Shown: positions 1 to 9,095, numbered from the stretch's first letter. The stretch is 64,000 nt of DNA from Pelomonas aquatica (GCF_026712205.1 NZ_JAPPUW010000024.1:1-64000), one strand, 5' to 3'. The notes: generated by a model not told the origin, from the sequence alone. Translations and numbers: made by a program.

Positions 1-640
1 CGCCCACACCGGCCCCCACGGCCGCACCGACCCCGGCTCCCACACCGGCACCGACCGCAGCCCCGACGCCTGCGCCCACACCGGCCCCCACGGCCGCACC
101 GACCCCGGCGCCCACGCCGGCACCGACCGCAGCCCCGACGCCTGCGCCCACGCCGGCACCGACCGCAGCCCCGACGCCTGCGCCCACGCCCGCTCCCACC
201 GCACCATCGGCCGGAAACGGCAACGACACCACCCGCACGACGCTGCCCCCCCCTCCGCCCGTCGCCGCGCCGGCGCCCACGCAGGCACCGACCGCAGCCC
301 CGACACCCGCGCCAACGCCAGCGCCAACCGCACCGTCTGCCGGCAACGGCAACAGCACCACTCGCACGACCCTCCCCCCCCCTTCGCCCGCCGCGCCCCC
401 GACTGCGGGGCCGGCCGGCACCGGCGCCTTAGCAAAGGCGGCCGACGCTTCCGCGCCGAGCACCCCGTCCGCGGGAAACGGCAACGACACGACGCGCACG
501 ACCTTGCCGCCGGCCCCTCCGCTCGGATCGACCGGGACCGCGCCATCGCCGAGCCCGGCACCCACTCCGATGCCAGCGCCGACGCCTGCGCCCACACCCG
601 CACCGACGCCAGCGCCCACACCGGCGCCCCTCAGCGACCC
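1..640 (+). repeat. Pro-Thr-Ala coding tandem repeats with three SAGNGN motifs
   Basis: Near-identical units of about 36 bases encoding PTPAPTPAPTAA run from base 1 to about 200. They recur in shorter form at about 290-335 and 555-630. Between them, three copies of a 16-residue motif (SAGNGN, D or S, then TTRTTLPP) lie near 209-252, 339-384 and 468-513. The repeats are in frame with the haemagglutinin-type CDS and probably form an extended flexible linker. Such repeats can change copy number by slippage. Confidence 0.85.
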
Positions 641-3557
641 GCTGCCGGCGCAGCAGCTGGGCATCACGCTGAGCGCACTCAACGCGAACCTGCAGGTCGC
701 TGGGCGCAGCCCCTTCCTGCAGGCGGGCGGCCGGGTCGAGGTGAGCGCCGGGCGCGACCTGCGCGGTGCCGCACTCGGCACGACGCAGCGCGACGTCACG
801 CAATGGTGGTGGCGCGCCGGCGTTCAGGGGAAGGTTCCTGTCGCCTGGTGGTCACGCTACGACCTCTTCAGCCAGGGCATCGCCACCTTCGGCGGTGGTG
901 ACATCACGCTCAATGCAGGCCGCGACGCGATCCAGGTGCACGCGTCGGCCGCGAGCAATGGCTGGCGAGGCGTGCCCATCTTGCCCGACGGGTCGACCGT
1001 CACGGCCACCACCCGCCCCTTCTCACTTGGCGGCGGCAGCGTCAGCCTGCAGGCCGGCCGCGACGTGCTGGCCGGGCGCCTGTTCGCCAGTCAAGGTGAG
1101 CTGGATGTGAGCTCGGGACGTCGCATCGGCAGCGACACGACAGCCAGCGTCACCCCGGAAGATGCACGACTGCAATTGCTGTACGGCAGCACCCAGGTGC
1201 AGGTCCGGGCGGCAGCGGACATCGACATCGGCGCGGTGCGCAGCGCGGCGCTGGCGACATCGTCGACGGGGACCGGCTCGAACACGATGGGCCGCCTGGT
1301 GCTCGGTGGCCTGGATACCAACGCCTCGCTGCATATGCTCAGCGCGGCTGGCGACGTGCGACTGCGCCCCGAGGCCGGCAGGCGCGACGGGAGTGCTGAC
1401 GCGCTCGATCTGCAAATGCCCGGCATGGTGCAGATCACTGCAGCAGACGGCAGCATCAATGTCGAACAGCCGCTGACGCAGAACCCCACCAGCGGCGCAC
1501 GCACGGTACTGCTGGCTCAATACAACATCACCCTCGCCAACGTCTCGGTGGGCTCGCTGGGACCTGCGTTCGACACAGGCGCCTACGCACGCGCGGCCTA
1601 TCTCCAGGCGATCAGCAATGCCTACCAAGGCTATAGCGCGCCGAGCCGCCTGTCCGATGTCGTGAGTACCGGCCTCCAACCCGGCCCCACTGCGCCAGTG
1701 CTCGACGCCAGCGACCGCAATCCGGTGCGCGTGATCGCACTGCAGGGCGATGTTGTCCTGAAGAGCAACTTCTTGTCAGCGCGCCCGGTCGACATCGAGG
1801 CTGGCCGGGACATCAATTTCAGCGGCAGTTCGGCCACGATGAATGTGCAGCACCAGGACCGCAGGCTCGACAACCCCGCCGCGCCGACCCCGGTGAGCGA
1901 GTTGTCGCTGCTCAAGGCCGGCCGCGACATCAGGGATCTGAGCATCGACGTGGCCGGCCCCGGCGACCTCGTGCTGATGGCGGGCCGCGACGTCGTGCTC
2001 GACGCCGGCACGAAGTCCGGCGTGGTCGCCTCGGGCAGCGTCAACAACAGCACCCTGCTGCCCAGCCAGGGCGCCAACATCACCGTGGTGGCCGGGCTGC
2101 GGGCCGACGACGCCGACTACCGCAACGCGGAACTGCAGGGCTTCCAGCTGCTGGGCGTGAGCGGCTGGCAAGGCCGGCTCGGCTCGCTCTACCGGGCCGT
2201 GGGTGGTTCGGGCGACGCGGCAGGCTTCACGGCGCTGCCGGTGGCGGGCCAGCTCGACGCGGTGCGCAACCTGCTCGGCAGCGCGGCCTACGAGGCCGGC
2301 ATCGGCAACTATGTCCGCGCCCTGCCCGCACGCGCCGACGCCGTCGACCAGGGCCTGCGCATCGCCGCCCTGCTGGGCAAGCCGGCGGGCGACCCGGCGG
2401 TTGCGGCCTATGCCAAGGCGGTCGGCAAGCTCACGCTGCCGGCCTGGAGCGACCTCAGCGTCGCGCAGGCCGCGCAGGCTTTCGCCAACCTGCCCGCGGG
2501 GCAGCGGGCCGGCGCCGTCACGGCCCTGCTGCTGCCGCGCCTGGCCGCACTGCCCGCGGCGACCCGCCGGCAGGTGCTGCTCGATGCGGCCCAGCCGCAG
2601 CAGCTCAAGGCCTTGGGCGACTACGTCCGCCAGGTGACGTCGCAGCCGCAGCTTTCCGACGCCGATGCGCTGGCGGCCTTCGATGGCCTGCCGCTCGCGC
2701 GCCAGGCGCCCTGGCTGAACCGCCAGTTGGTGAACGAGCTGCGCACCGCGGGCCGTGCCGCTGCCGCCCTCGATGGCGACGCGCGCTGGCTGGCCTATGC
2801 CAACGGCTATCTGGCGGTGAACACCGTCTTCCCGCTGGACGGCCTGCCGCAGCGCCCGGGCGGCGACCTGCTGCTGCCGGCCAGCCAGATCAAGACCGTG
2901 CAGCAGGCCGACATCACGCTGGTCGCCCCGGGCGGCGGCGCCAACGCCGGCGAAGTGGTGGCGAGCGGCATCATGAGGTCTCCGAGCCAGCTGGGCATCG
3001 TCACGGTCAACGGCGGCAACATCTCGGCGCTGGTGCGCGACGACTTCGCGGTCAACCAGTCGCGCGTCTTCACGCTGGCCAAGGGCGACCTGCTGCTGTT
3101 CTCCGAGGCCGGCAGCATCGACGCCGGCCGCGGCGCCAAGACCGTCGTGGGCGCGCCCGCACCGGTCCTGCGCCTGGACAACCAGGGCCGGCTCGTCTTC
3201 GACACGTCGGGCTCGTTCAGCGGGTCCGGCATCGCGGTCCTCAACGCCGCCAGCGACCTCGACCTCTACGCACCGGCCGGCGACATCAATGCCGGCGAGG
3301 CGGGCATCCGCTCCAAGGGCAATGCCTTCCTGGCGGCCGAGCGGGTGGTCAACGCCATCGACATCCAGGTCGGCGGCAAGGTGACGGGCGGGGGCAAGGT
3401 CGATGCCGCGCCGGCCGCCATCTCGGTACCACCCAATATCCCTCAGGCGCAGACCAGTGCCGGCCCCGGCAGCGGCGATGCCGCCGACGACGACAGGAAG
3501 AAGCGCCGCCGTCGCCGCAACCTGCTGCTGGAGTTCCTCGGCTTCGGCAGCTCCTGA
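1..3557 (+). CDS. Filamentous haemagglutinin-family surface protein, 3' part (partial)
   Basis: The reading frame is open from base 3 to the stop at 3555-3557, so the gene begins before the window and only the last ~1184 residues are seen. The first ~210 residues are a Pro/Ala/Thr-rich linker of PTPAPTAAP-type repeats, interrupted by three copies of a SAGNGN(D/S)TTRTTLPP motif. The rest is Gly/Ala/Val/Asp-rich with recurring 'AGRD' and 'GGDITL' strand-turn motifs, as in the beta-helical shaft of FHA-type exoproteins. The C-terminus is unusual: an acidic/Arg-Lys run (DDDRKKRRRRR) followed by a hydrophobic tail (NLLLEFLGFGSS). The next gene starts 19 bases after the stop, so it is probably co-transcribed with the ExbB/ExbD/TonB-like genes. 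It is probably exported across the outer membrane. Its cognate transporter is not visible and may lie upstream. Confidence 0.8.
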   Translation, partial: PTPAPTAAPTPAPTPAPTAAPTPAPTPAPTAAPTPAPTPAPTAAPTPAPTPAPTAAPTPAPTPAPTAPSAGNGNDTTRTTLPPPPPVAAPAPTQAPTAAPTPAPTPAPTAPSAGNGNSTTRTTLPPPSPAAPPTAGPAGTGALAKAADASAPSTPSAGNGNDTTRTTLPPAPPLGSTGTAPSPSPAPTPMPAPTPAPTPAPTPAPTPAPLSDPLPAQQLGITLSALNANLQVAGRSPFLQAGGRVEVSAGRDLRGAALGTTQRDVTQWWWRAGVQGKVPVAWWSRYDLFSQGIATFGGGDITLNAGRDAIQVHASAASNGWRGVPILPDGSTVTATTRPFSLGGGSVSLQAGRDVLAGRLFASQGELDVSSGRRIGSDTTASVTPEDARLQLLYGSTQVQVRAAADIDIGAVRSAALATSSTGTGSNTMGRLVLGGLDTNASLHMLSAAGDVRLRPEAGRRDGSADALDLQMPGMVQITAADGSINVEQPLTQNPTSGARTVLLAQYNITLANVSVGSLGPAFDTGAYARAAYLQAISNAYQGYSAPSRLSDVVSTGLQPGPTAPVLDASDRNPVRVIALQGDVVLKSNFLSARPVDIEAGRDINFSGSSATMNVQHQDRRLDNPAAPTPVSELSLLKAGRDIRDLSIDVAGPGDLVLMAGRDVVLDAGTKSGVVASGSVNNSTLLPSQGANITVVAGLRADDADYRNAELQGFQLLGVSGWQGRLGSLYRAVGGSGDAAGFTALPVAGQLDAVRNLLGSAAYEAGIGNYVRALPARADAVDQGLRIAALLGKPAGDPAVAAYAKAVGKLTLPAWSDLSVAQAAQAFANLPAGQRAGAVTALLLPRLAALPAATRRQVLLDAAQPQQLKALGDYVRQVTSQPQLSDADALAAFDGLPLARQAPWLNRQLVNELRTAGRAAAALDGDARWLAYANGYLAVNTVFPLDGLPQRPGGDLLLPASQIKTVQQADITLVAPGGGANAGEVVASGIMRSPSQLGIVTVNGGNISALVRDDFAVNQSRVFTLAKGDLLLFSEAGSIDAGRGAKTVVGAPAPVLRLDNQGRLVFDTSGSFSGSGIAVLNAASDLDLYAPAGDINAGEAGIRSKGNAFLAAERVVNAIDIQVGGKVTGGGKVDAAPAAISVPPNIPQAQTSAGPGSGDAADDDRKKRRRRRNLLLEFLGFGSS

Positions 3558-3576
3558 TTTCTCGAAAGACCACACC

Positions 3577-5271
3577 ATGCGCAAAGCATTCACCGCACTC
3601 GTCCTCAGCGGCGCCGCCGCCCTGCTGCCTACCAGCGCCCATGCCTGGTGGAACGCCGACTGGAGCGAGCGCGCGAAGATCACGTTGAACACCTCGGCCC
3701 AGGGGCTGGAGACCAGGGAGGCCGTCGGCGGCGTGGCCGTGGCCGTGCGCCTGCACAGCGGCAACTTCGACTTCACGGCCGCCAAGGAGGACGGCAGCGA
3801 CCTGCGCGTCGTCGCCGGCGACGACAAGACGCCGCTGAAGTTCAGCATCGAGCGCTTCGACGCGGTCAACGAGCTGGCCGTGCTGTGGGTGCAGCTGCCC
3901 AGCGTGCTGCCGGGCACGGACAAGAACCAGTTCTACGTCTACGGCGGCAATGCCAAGGCGGCGGCGGAGGGCGATGCGAGCGGCTTCGATGCGGCAACGG
4001 TCATCGCGCTGCACTTCAGCGACAAGCCGGCCGGCGGCGACCAGCTCGGCGCCGTGAAGCCGCAGGGCACGCTGGTGACCGAGCCCAACGGCCTGTTGGC
4101 CGCGAGCGCCAGGCTGACCGGCGAGCCCGTCGTCTACGCGCTGTCCGACAAGCCCGTGGTGGACGCCGGCAACCAGCTGACGGCGAGCCTGTGGGTCAAG
4201 CTCGACGACGTGCAGCGCGCGACGCTGCTGAACTGGGGCGGGCTGACGCTGAGTCTGAACGGCGGCAAGCTCGTCGCCCGCGCGGACAAGGCCGAGGTGT
4301 CGGGTGGCGATGTGGCCGTGGCACGCTGGACGCAGGTCGCGCTGCGGCTGGGCCTGGGCAAGGCCACGCTGTTCGTCAACGGCGCCCAGGTGGCGCAGGG
4401 CGACCTGGCCACGCCGGCGCTCGGCAGCAGCCTGCGCCTGGGCGAAGGCGCGCGCGGCCTGATGGACGAGGTGCAGGTGGCCGCCGCGCTGCGCAGCGCC
4501 GACTGGATCGCGGTGGCCGCCGGCGCCCAGGGCGCCGAGAGCAAGCTGGTGGCCTCCGTGCGCGAGGCCAGGGACAGCGCCGAGGCCGAGGGCGAAAGCC
4601 ACGGCTATATGGGCATCCTCATCAAGAACCTGACGCCCGATGCCTGGGCCGTGATCCTGGTCCTGGCCGTGATGTTCGCCATCGCGGCCTGGGTGATGGT
4701 GGCCAAGGGCCTGCTGGTCAACAAGGTGGCCAAGGCCAACCGCAGCTTCGTGCAGCGCTTCCGCGAGGCCAGCGACGAGCTGCTGAAGCTGGAGCAGCAC
4801 GCGCCCCACCCCGCGTCGCCGATCTACCGCCTCTACCAGGCCGGCGTGCGCGAGCTGGCCAAGCGCAAGGTCGGCGAGGCCGGCAGCGCGCCGCTGTCCG
4901 GCGCGTCGCTGGACGCCGTGAAGGCCTCGGTCGACGCCGACTATGTGCGCGAGAACGCGCAACTCAATTCCGGCATGGTGCTGCTGACCATCGCGATCTC
5001 GGGCGGCCCCTTCCTCGGGCTGCTGGGCACGGTGGTGGGCGTGATGATCACCTTCGCGGCCATCGCGGCGGCGGGCGACGTGAACGTCAACGCCATCGCG
5101 CCGGGCATCGCGGCGGCGCTGCTCGCGACGGTGGCGGGCCTGGGCGTCGCGATCCCCGCGCTGTTTGGCTACAACTACCTGGCCTCGCAGATCAAGAACG
5201 CGACGTCGGACATGCAGATCTTCATCGACGAGTTCATCACTCGCGTTGCAGAGCTGTACGGAGCCCGGTGA
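3577..5271 (+). CDS. DUF2341/LamG-like domain fused to an ExbB/TolQ/MotA proton channel
   Basis: This 564-residue protein begins with a Sec signal peptide (about 1-23, ending AHA). A DUF2341-like domain follows (about 25-125, WWNADWSERAKI start), then a concanavalin/LamG-like beta domain (about 175-315), then three membrane segments (about 357-379, 467-498 and 508-533). The last two carry the ExbB/TolQ signature GPFLGLLGTVVGVM (477-490). ExbB-type proteins form the proton channel that, with ExbD, energises TonB. Usual ExbB proteins are about 240 residues, so a large periplasmic N-terminal domain has been added. The ATG at 3577 was chosen because it directly precedes the signal peptide. The next gene starts 8 bases downstream. 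The domain assignment is sequence-pattern based. The role in energising the neighbouring surface protein or porin is inferred. Confidence 0.85.
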   Translation: MRKAFTALVLSGAAALLPTSAHAWWNADWSERAKITLNTSAQGLETREAVGGVAVAVRLHSGNFDFTAAKEDGSDLRVVAGDDKTPLKFSIERFDAVNELAVLWVQLPSVLPGTDKNQFYVYGGNAKAAAEGDASGFDAATVIALHFSDKPAGGDQLGAVKPQGTLVTEPNGLLAASARLTGEPVVYALSDKPVVDAGNQLTASLWVKLDDVQRATLLNWGGLTLSLNGGKLVARADKAEVSGGDVAVARWTQVALRLGLGKATLFVNGAQVAQGDLATPALGSSLRLGEGARGLMDEVQVAAALRSADWIAVAAGAQGAESKLVASVREARDSAEAEGESHGYMGILIKNLTPDAWAVILVLAVMFAIAAWVMVAKGLLVNKVAKANRSFVQRFREASDELLKLEQHAPHPASPIYRLYQAGVRELAKRKVGEAGSAPLSGASLDAVKASVDADYVRENAQLNSGMVLLTIAISGGPFLGLLGTVVGVMITFAAIAAAGDVNVNAIAPGIAAALLATVAGLGVAIPALFGYNYLASQIKNATSDMQIFIDEFITRVAELYGAR

Positions 5272-5279
5272 GGTAGAGC

Positions 5280-5693
5280 ATGGCCGCCGACATCAAGGGC
5301 GAGAACCAGCCCTATGACGACATCAACATCACGCCGATGCTGGACCTCGCCTATGTGCTGCTGGTGACCTTCATCATCCTGACGACCGCGTCGGTGCAGG
5401 GCGTGAAGGTGAAGTCGCCCGAGACCCAGGCGGCCAACAACCTCGCCAGGCCGCAGACCCGCGCGATCACGATCACCGCGGATGGCGGCGTCTACCTGGA
5501 CGCCTATCCGGTGGACATGGACCAGCTGCGCAACTCGCTGGCCCAGTACAAGTCGGCCAACCCGGCCTTGCCCGTCGTGCTGAAGGCGGACGCAAGTGCG
5601 CAGTACGAGAAGGTGATGCAGGTGCTGGAGGTGGCGAAGAAGCTGGACATCACCGAGATTGGGTTGGTGACGAAGAGGGCGGTGGCGGAATGA
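5280..5693 (+). CDS. exbD: ExbD/TolR-family biopolymer transport protein (first copy)
   Basis: This 137-residue protein has the ExbD layout: a short cytoplasmic N-terminus with the INITPMLDLAYVLLV signature, one membrane segment (about 20-41) and a periplasmic domain. Asp22 corresponds to the conserved membrane aspartate needed for proton use in ExbD/TolR. It works with the ExbB-type channel encoded just upstream, from whose stop it is separated by 8 bases. A GAGG ribosome-binding sequence lies 6 bases before the ATG. A second exbD follows only after an unusual 638-base non-coding palindrome. Two ExbD paralogues in one cluster suggest a mixed ExbD pair in the motor. Confidence 0.93.
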   Translation: MAADIKGENQPYDDINITPMLDLAYVLLVTFIILTTASVQGVKVKSPETQAANNLARPQTRAITITADGGVYLDAYPVDMDQLRNSLAQYKSANPALPVVLKADASAQYEKVMQVLEVAKKLDITEIGLVTKRAVAE

Positions 5694-5708
5694 GTTGTTG
5701 TGCTCGTC

Positions 5709-6302
5709 GCTGCTTTGTCTTTCTGGCAAGGCCCAGCGGGGATTTCGCCCCCGCGGGCGACCTACTTTCTGGCCCGCCAGAAAGTAGGCAAAGAGCGGCC
5801 CCTGCAAAACCGCCCCTGCGGGGTTCCCTGCGATGCTCGGAACCCGGGGCCGCGCCCAACTCACTTCGCTACGCTCCGTTCAAACAAAGGGGCGCGAAGT
5901 CAGGTGTTGAAGCGTGCTGCGCACGCGCCCCGGGTTCCTGCGCTTCTCGGCGGTTTAGAAGGGGAGCCCCCGAACAGCCGAACAACCAACAGCCAAACCC
6001 GAAAGCCGGCTGGCGCCGGCTGTTCCTTCACTCCCCCTTTGAGCCCGCCGAGGAACGGAAAGCCTTGAGGCCGCGCGCGCAGCGCGCTTCAACATCTGAC
6101 TTCGCGCAGTTGTCTGAGCGCAGCGTAGCGAAGCGAGTTCTGCGCGAGGCCTCAAGGCTTGAGTACCGCAGGGCAGCCCGCTGCGAAGCAAAGGGCCGGG
6201 CGGTTCGGGGGCGACTTTTTGCCTTCTTTCTGGTCGCTCAAAAAGAAGGTCGCCCGCCGGGGCGACGTCCCGGCATGGGCCTGGCCACCAAGCCAAAGCA
6301 GC
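5709..6302. repeat. 0.6-kb imperfect palindrome between the two exbD genes
   Basis: The 638-base gap holds no supported gene. Its left half (about 5709-6000) and right half (about 6022-6302) are inverted copies of each other. For example, the left CTTTCTGGC, GCGGGCGACCT, GCGCGAAGTCAGGTGTTGAAGCG and CACTTCGCTACGCTC stretches match the reverse complement of the right half with scattered differences. The centre is a small hairpin, AGCCGGC-TGGC-GCCGGCT, at 6004-6021. Inside the left arm there is a perfect 12-bp hairpin (CCTACTTTCTGG / CCAGAAAGTAGG) at 5761-5788, with a degenerate counterpart in the right arm. It looks like two head-to-head copies of a dispersed intergenic repeat (REP or MITE-like) inserted in the operon. 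Confidence 0.8.
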
Positions 6303-6331
6303 CCAAGCAACCCAAGCGGAGCGCCTGAACC

Positions 6332-6733
6332 ATGCAAGTCAACCAGGACGCCAAACCCTACGACACCATCAACGTGACGCCGATGCTCGACCTCGCCTAC
6401 GTGCTGCTCGTCGTCTTCATCCTGATGACCACCGCCTCCGTCCAGGGCCTCAACATCACGATGCCCAAGCCGAGCAACAAGCCCAGCACCGAGAAGCACG
6501 ATCTGAAGATCGTGCAGGTCATGCCCGACGGCGGCGTGCTGCTCAATGGCGTGGGCGTCAGCCTCCCAGAGCTGGAAACGCAACTGAACGCAGCCAAGCA
6601 ACGCGACGCGCAGATGTCCGTCGCCATCAAGGGCGATGCGCGCACGCAGTACGCCAGCGTCGTCGCCGTCATCGACCTGTGCAACCGGCTACAGGTCAAT
6701 ATGGGCCTCGTGACGAGCCGGATCGGCAACTGA
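6332..6733 (+). CDS. exbD: ExbD/TolR-family biopolymer transport protein (second copy)
   Basis: This 133-residue ExbD paralogue has the signature INVTPMLDLAYVLLVVFI near its N-terminus. Asp20 is in the position of the essential proton-carrying residue, followed by one membrane segment and a periplasmic domain. It is clearly related to the first ExbD (both have TPMLDLAYVLLV and ASVQG) but diverges in the periplasmic part, so the two are old paralogues and not a recent duplication. It sits 2 bases upstream of the TonB-like gene. The palindromic repeat before it may affect how strongly this half of the operon is transcribed. Confidence 0.93.
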   Translation: MQVNQDAKPYDTINVTPMLDLAYVLLVVFILMTTASVQGLNITMPKPSNKPSTEKHDLKIVQVMPDGGVLLNGVGVSLPELETQLNAAKQRDAQMSVAIKGDARTQYASVVAVIDLCNRLQVNMGLVTSRIGN

Positions 6734-6735
6734 CG

Positions 6736-7401
6736 ATGAAGCCGCTGCACCTCAAGCTCCTCGCCACCGTCGGCTTCGTGCTGCTGGCCCTGGCCGCGTG
6801 GTGGGGCGTCACCCACATGAAGGCCACGGCGCCCAAGCGCCAGGTCGCCAAGATTTCCATCCTGCCCGACACGCCGCCCCCGCCCCCTCCGCCCAAGGAG
6901 GAGAAGAAGCCCGAACCGCCCAAGGAAGAGCCCAAGCAGGTCATCCGCGAGGAACAGCTCAAGCAGGTCGAGGCGCCCAAGGTCACCGAGGCGCTCAAGA
7001 TGGAAGGCGCGGCCGGCGACGGCCCGAGCGCCTTCGCCGCGGGCAGCGTGAGCAAGGACTACGCCGGCGGCACGCCCGGTACCGGCGGCCCGGCCGGCAC
7101 GGCCTCCGACCGTGCGCAGGAGCGCTTCTATGCCAACACGGCCCGCCAGCTGCTGCAGAGCGAGATCGAAAAGCATCTGCGCTCCGATGCCGAGCAGCTG
7201 ACCGCGACCTTCGCGATCTGGCTGGACCGCGACGGCGTCATCCAGCGCTTCGAACTCAGCCCCAGCGGCAACGACGGCAACGACAGCGCGCTGCGCGCCG
7301 CCCTCGACGAAACCCGTCGCCAGCTCAAGCTGCCGCCGCCGCCGGCGCTGGCCCTCTCCCAACCCCTGCGCTTCCGCCTCAGCGTGCGGCCCCAAGCCTG
7401 A
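6736..7401 (+). CDS. TonB-like energy transducer
   Basis: This 221-residue protein has an N-terminal membrane anchor (about 8-30). A Pro/Glu/Lys-rich stretch spans about 47-70 (a run of seven prolines, then KEEKKPEPPKEEPK), as in TonB and TolA proteins that reach across the periplasm. A C-terminal domain (about 128-218) looks like the TonB/TolA C-terminal fold. TonB proteins pass energy from ExbB/ExbD to an outer-membrane partner. The candidate partners here are the porin encoded next and the large haemagglutinin-type protein. The ATG at 6736 was chosen over upstream in-frame starts because it follows the exbD stop and directly precedes the membrane anchor. Assignment rests on architecture and gene context. 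Confidence 0.82.
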   Translation: MKPLHLKLLATVGFVLLALAAWWGVTHMKATAPKRQVAKISILPDTPPPPPPPKEEKKPEPPKEEPKQVIREEQLKQVEAPKVTEALKMEGAAGDGPSAFAAGSVSKDYAGGTPGTGGPAGTASDRAQERFYANTARQLLQSEIEKHLRSDAEQLTATFAIWLDRDGVIQRFELSPSGNDGNDSALRAALDETRRQLKLPPPPALALSQPLRFRLSVRPQA

Positions 7402-7415
7402 CTTTCTCCCACCCC

Positions 7416-9095
7416 ATGAAACCCATCCTCACGCTGCTGCTCGCCAGCCTCATCGCGACCTCCGCCCAGGCCCAGAACGCGCCGGCCTCGGACAGGGAGG
7501 AACTCGCCCGCCTGCGCGCGACGACCCAGGCCCTGATCGACGCCCTGGTCTCCCAGGGCCTGCTGACGCGCGACAAGGCCGAAGCCATCCTGAAGCAGGC
7601 CCAGGCCAGTGCCGCGGCGCCGGCCCCTCAGCCGCAGGCGGATGCCGCGGCGCCCAAGGTGCTGCGCATTCCCTATGTGCCCGAGACCGTGCGCCAGCAG
7701 ATGCGCGACGAGATCAAGGCCGAGGTGCTGGCCCAGGCCAAGGGCGAGCGCTGGGGCCAGCCCGATGCGCTGCCCGAGTGGATAGACCGCGTCAAGGTCG
7801 GCGGCGACCTGCGCGTGCGCGCCCAGAGCGAGTTCTTCGACAAGGCCAATGTGCTGGCCGAGGTCTATCGCGCGCAGACGGCCTCGCCGGCCTGGTCGCC
7901 CGACCTGGTGAACACGACGACCGACCGCCAGCGCCTGACGCTGCGCGGCCGGCTGGAGGTCGACGCCAAACTCAGCGACCAGGTGCAGGCCGGGCTGCGC
8001 ATCGCGACCGGCAGCACGGGCAGCAGCGCCACGTCCACGTCGCAGACGCTGGGCAACGACTTCAACCGCTACACGCTGGGCCTGGACCGGGCCTACATCC
8101 GCTGGCAGCCCGACGTGCTCGGCAAGGGCCTGTCCGCCGACTTCGGCCGCATGCCCAACCCCTTCCACGGCACCGACCTGGCCTGGCCCGAGGACCTCGC
8201 CTTCGACGGCGTGGCCGCCAGGCTCAGCCACCAGTTCAAGCCCGAGCGCTCGCTGTTCGCGACGGCCGGCATCTTCCCGCTGGAGGAACTGCAGCTGAGC
8301 ACCAAGGACAAGTGGCTGATCGGCGCCCAGGTCGGCGGCGAGATCGACCTCGCCCGCGGCGTGCAGTTCAAGCTGGGCCTGGCGGCCTACGACTTCCGCC
8401 ACATGGAAGGCCGGCGCGAGACCGACCCGCCGCCCAGCGGCCCGCGTGCCGGCGCGACGAACTACTTCGCGTCGCAGTATTCGAGCGGCCTGCGGCTGAA
8501 GGGCAACACGCTGATCAACATCAACGACCCCACCAGCGCGGCCGCGCCGACCTGGGGCCTGGCGTCCAAGTTCCGTCCCATCAACCTGACGCTGGGCCTG
8601 CAGCTCGACGGCGTGCTGCCCGTGCCCGTCGGCATGACGCTGGACCTCATCAAGAACACCGGCTTCGACATCGCCGACATCGAAAAGCGCGCCGGCATCT
8701 CCTTCAGGGATCCCAGCCATCCCGAGCAGGCAATTGCCGAGAAGACCAACGCGGTGCAGGGCCGTCTGCAGATCGGCAGCCCGAAGCTGACCCGCCACGG
8801 CGAGTGGCAGGCCTTCGCCGCCTTCCGCCTGGTGCAGCGCGACGCCTGGATCGACGGCTTCACCGACACGACCTGGCATCTGGGCGGCACCAACTACAAG
8901 GGCTGGAGCCTGGGCGGCAGCTACGGCCTGGATCGCAACTTCTGGGTCAGCGGCCGCTGGACCAGTACCCGCAACCTCGACGACGGCGTGCGCTTCCTGG
9001 CTGCGCCTGGCGACCCGACCTCGGTCAGCGGCAACCTCAGCAGCGCGCCGCTGAAGATCGAGGTCTTCCAGCTCGACCTGAACGCGAGGTTCTGA
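7416..9095 (+). CDS. Putative outer-membrane porin (Porin_5-like)
   Basis: This 559-residue protein begins with a clear signal peptide (about 1-20, SAQA cleavage). A short helical, coiled-coil-prone segment follows (about 25-70, with LVSQGLLTRDKAEAIL). The long remainder has alternating hydrophobic/polar strand patterns (GDLRVRAQSEFF, AYIRWQPDVLG) and ends in LDLNARF, with a terminal Phe typical of BamA-inserted beta-barrels. This matches the putative-porin family found in many proteobacteria. It is the natural outer-membrane component of the ExbB/ExbD/TonB-like set encoded immediately upstream. The substrate cannot be told from the sequence. Confidence 0.8.
   Translation: MKPILTLLLASLIATSAQAQNAPASDREELARLRATTQALIDALVSQGLLTRDKAEAILKQAQASAAAPAPQPQADAAAPKVLRIPYVPETVRQQMRDEIKAEVLAQAKGERWGQPDALPEWIDRVKVGGDLRVRAQSEFFDKANVLAEVYRAQTASPAWSPDLVNTTTDRQRLTLRGRLEVDAKLSDQVQAGLRIATGSTGSSATSTSQTLGNDFNRYTLGLDRAYIRWQPDVLGKGLSADFGRMPNPFHGTDLAWPEDLAFDGVAARLSHQFKPERSLFATAGIFPLEELQLSTKDKWLIGAQVGGEIDLARGVQFKLGLAAYDFRHMEGRRETDPPPSGPRAGATNYFASQYSSGLRLKGNTLININDPTSAAAPTWGLASKFRPINLTLGLQLDGVLPVPVGMTLDLIKNTGFDIADIEKRAGISFRDPSHPEQAIAEKTNAVQGRLQIGSPKLTRHGEWQAFAAFRLVQRDAWIDGFTDTTWHLGGTNYKGWSLGGSYGLDRNFWVSGRWTSTRNLDDGVRFLAAPGDPTSVSGNLSSAPLKIEVFQLDLNARF

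Noticed and set aside
1-640. Regular repeats at the window start as a CRISPR array
   Set aside because: The repeats are in frame, code for a Pro-Thr-Ala linker, and have no unique spacers of constant length.
5690-6328. 212-residue open frame across the palindrome between the exbD genes
   Set aside because: Arg/Ala/Pro-rich translation of an inverted repeat. The frame merely overlaps the non-coding palindrome and there is no RBS.
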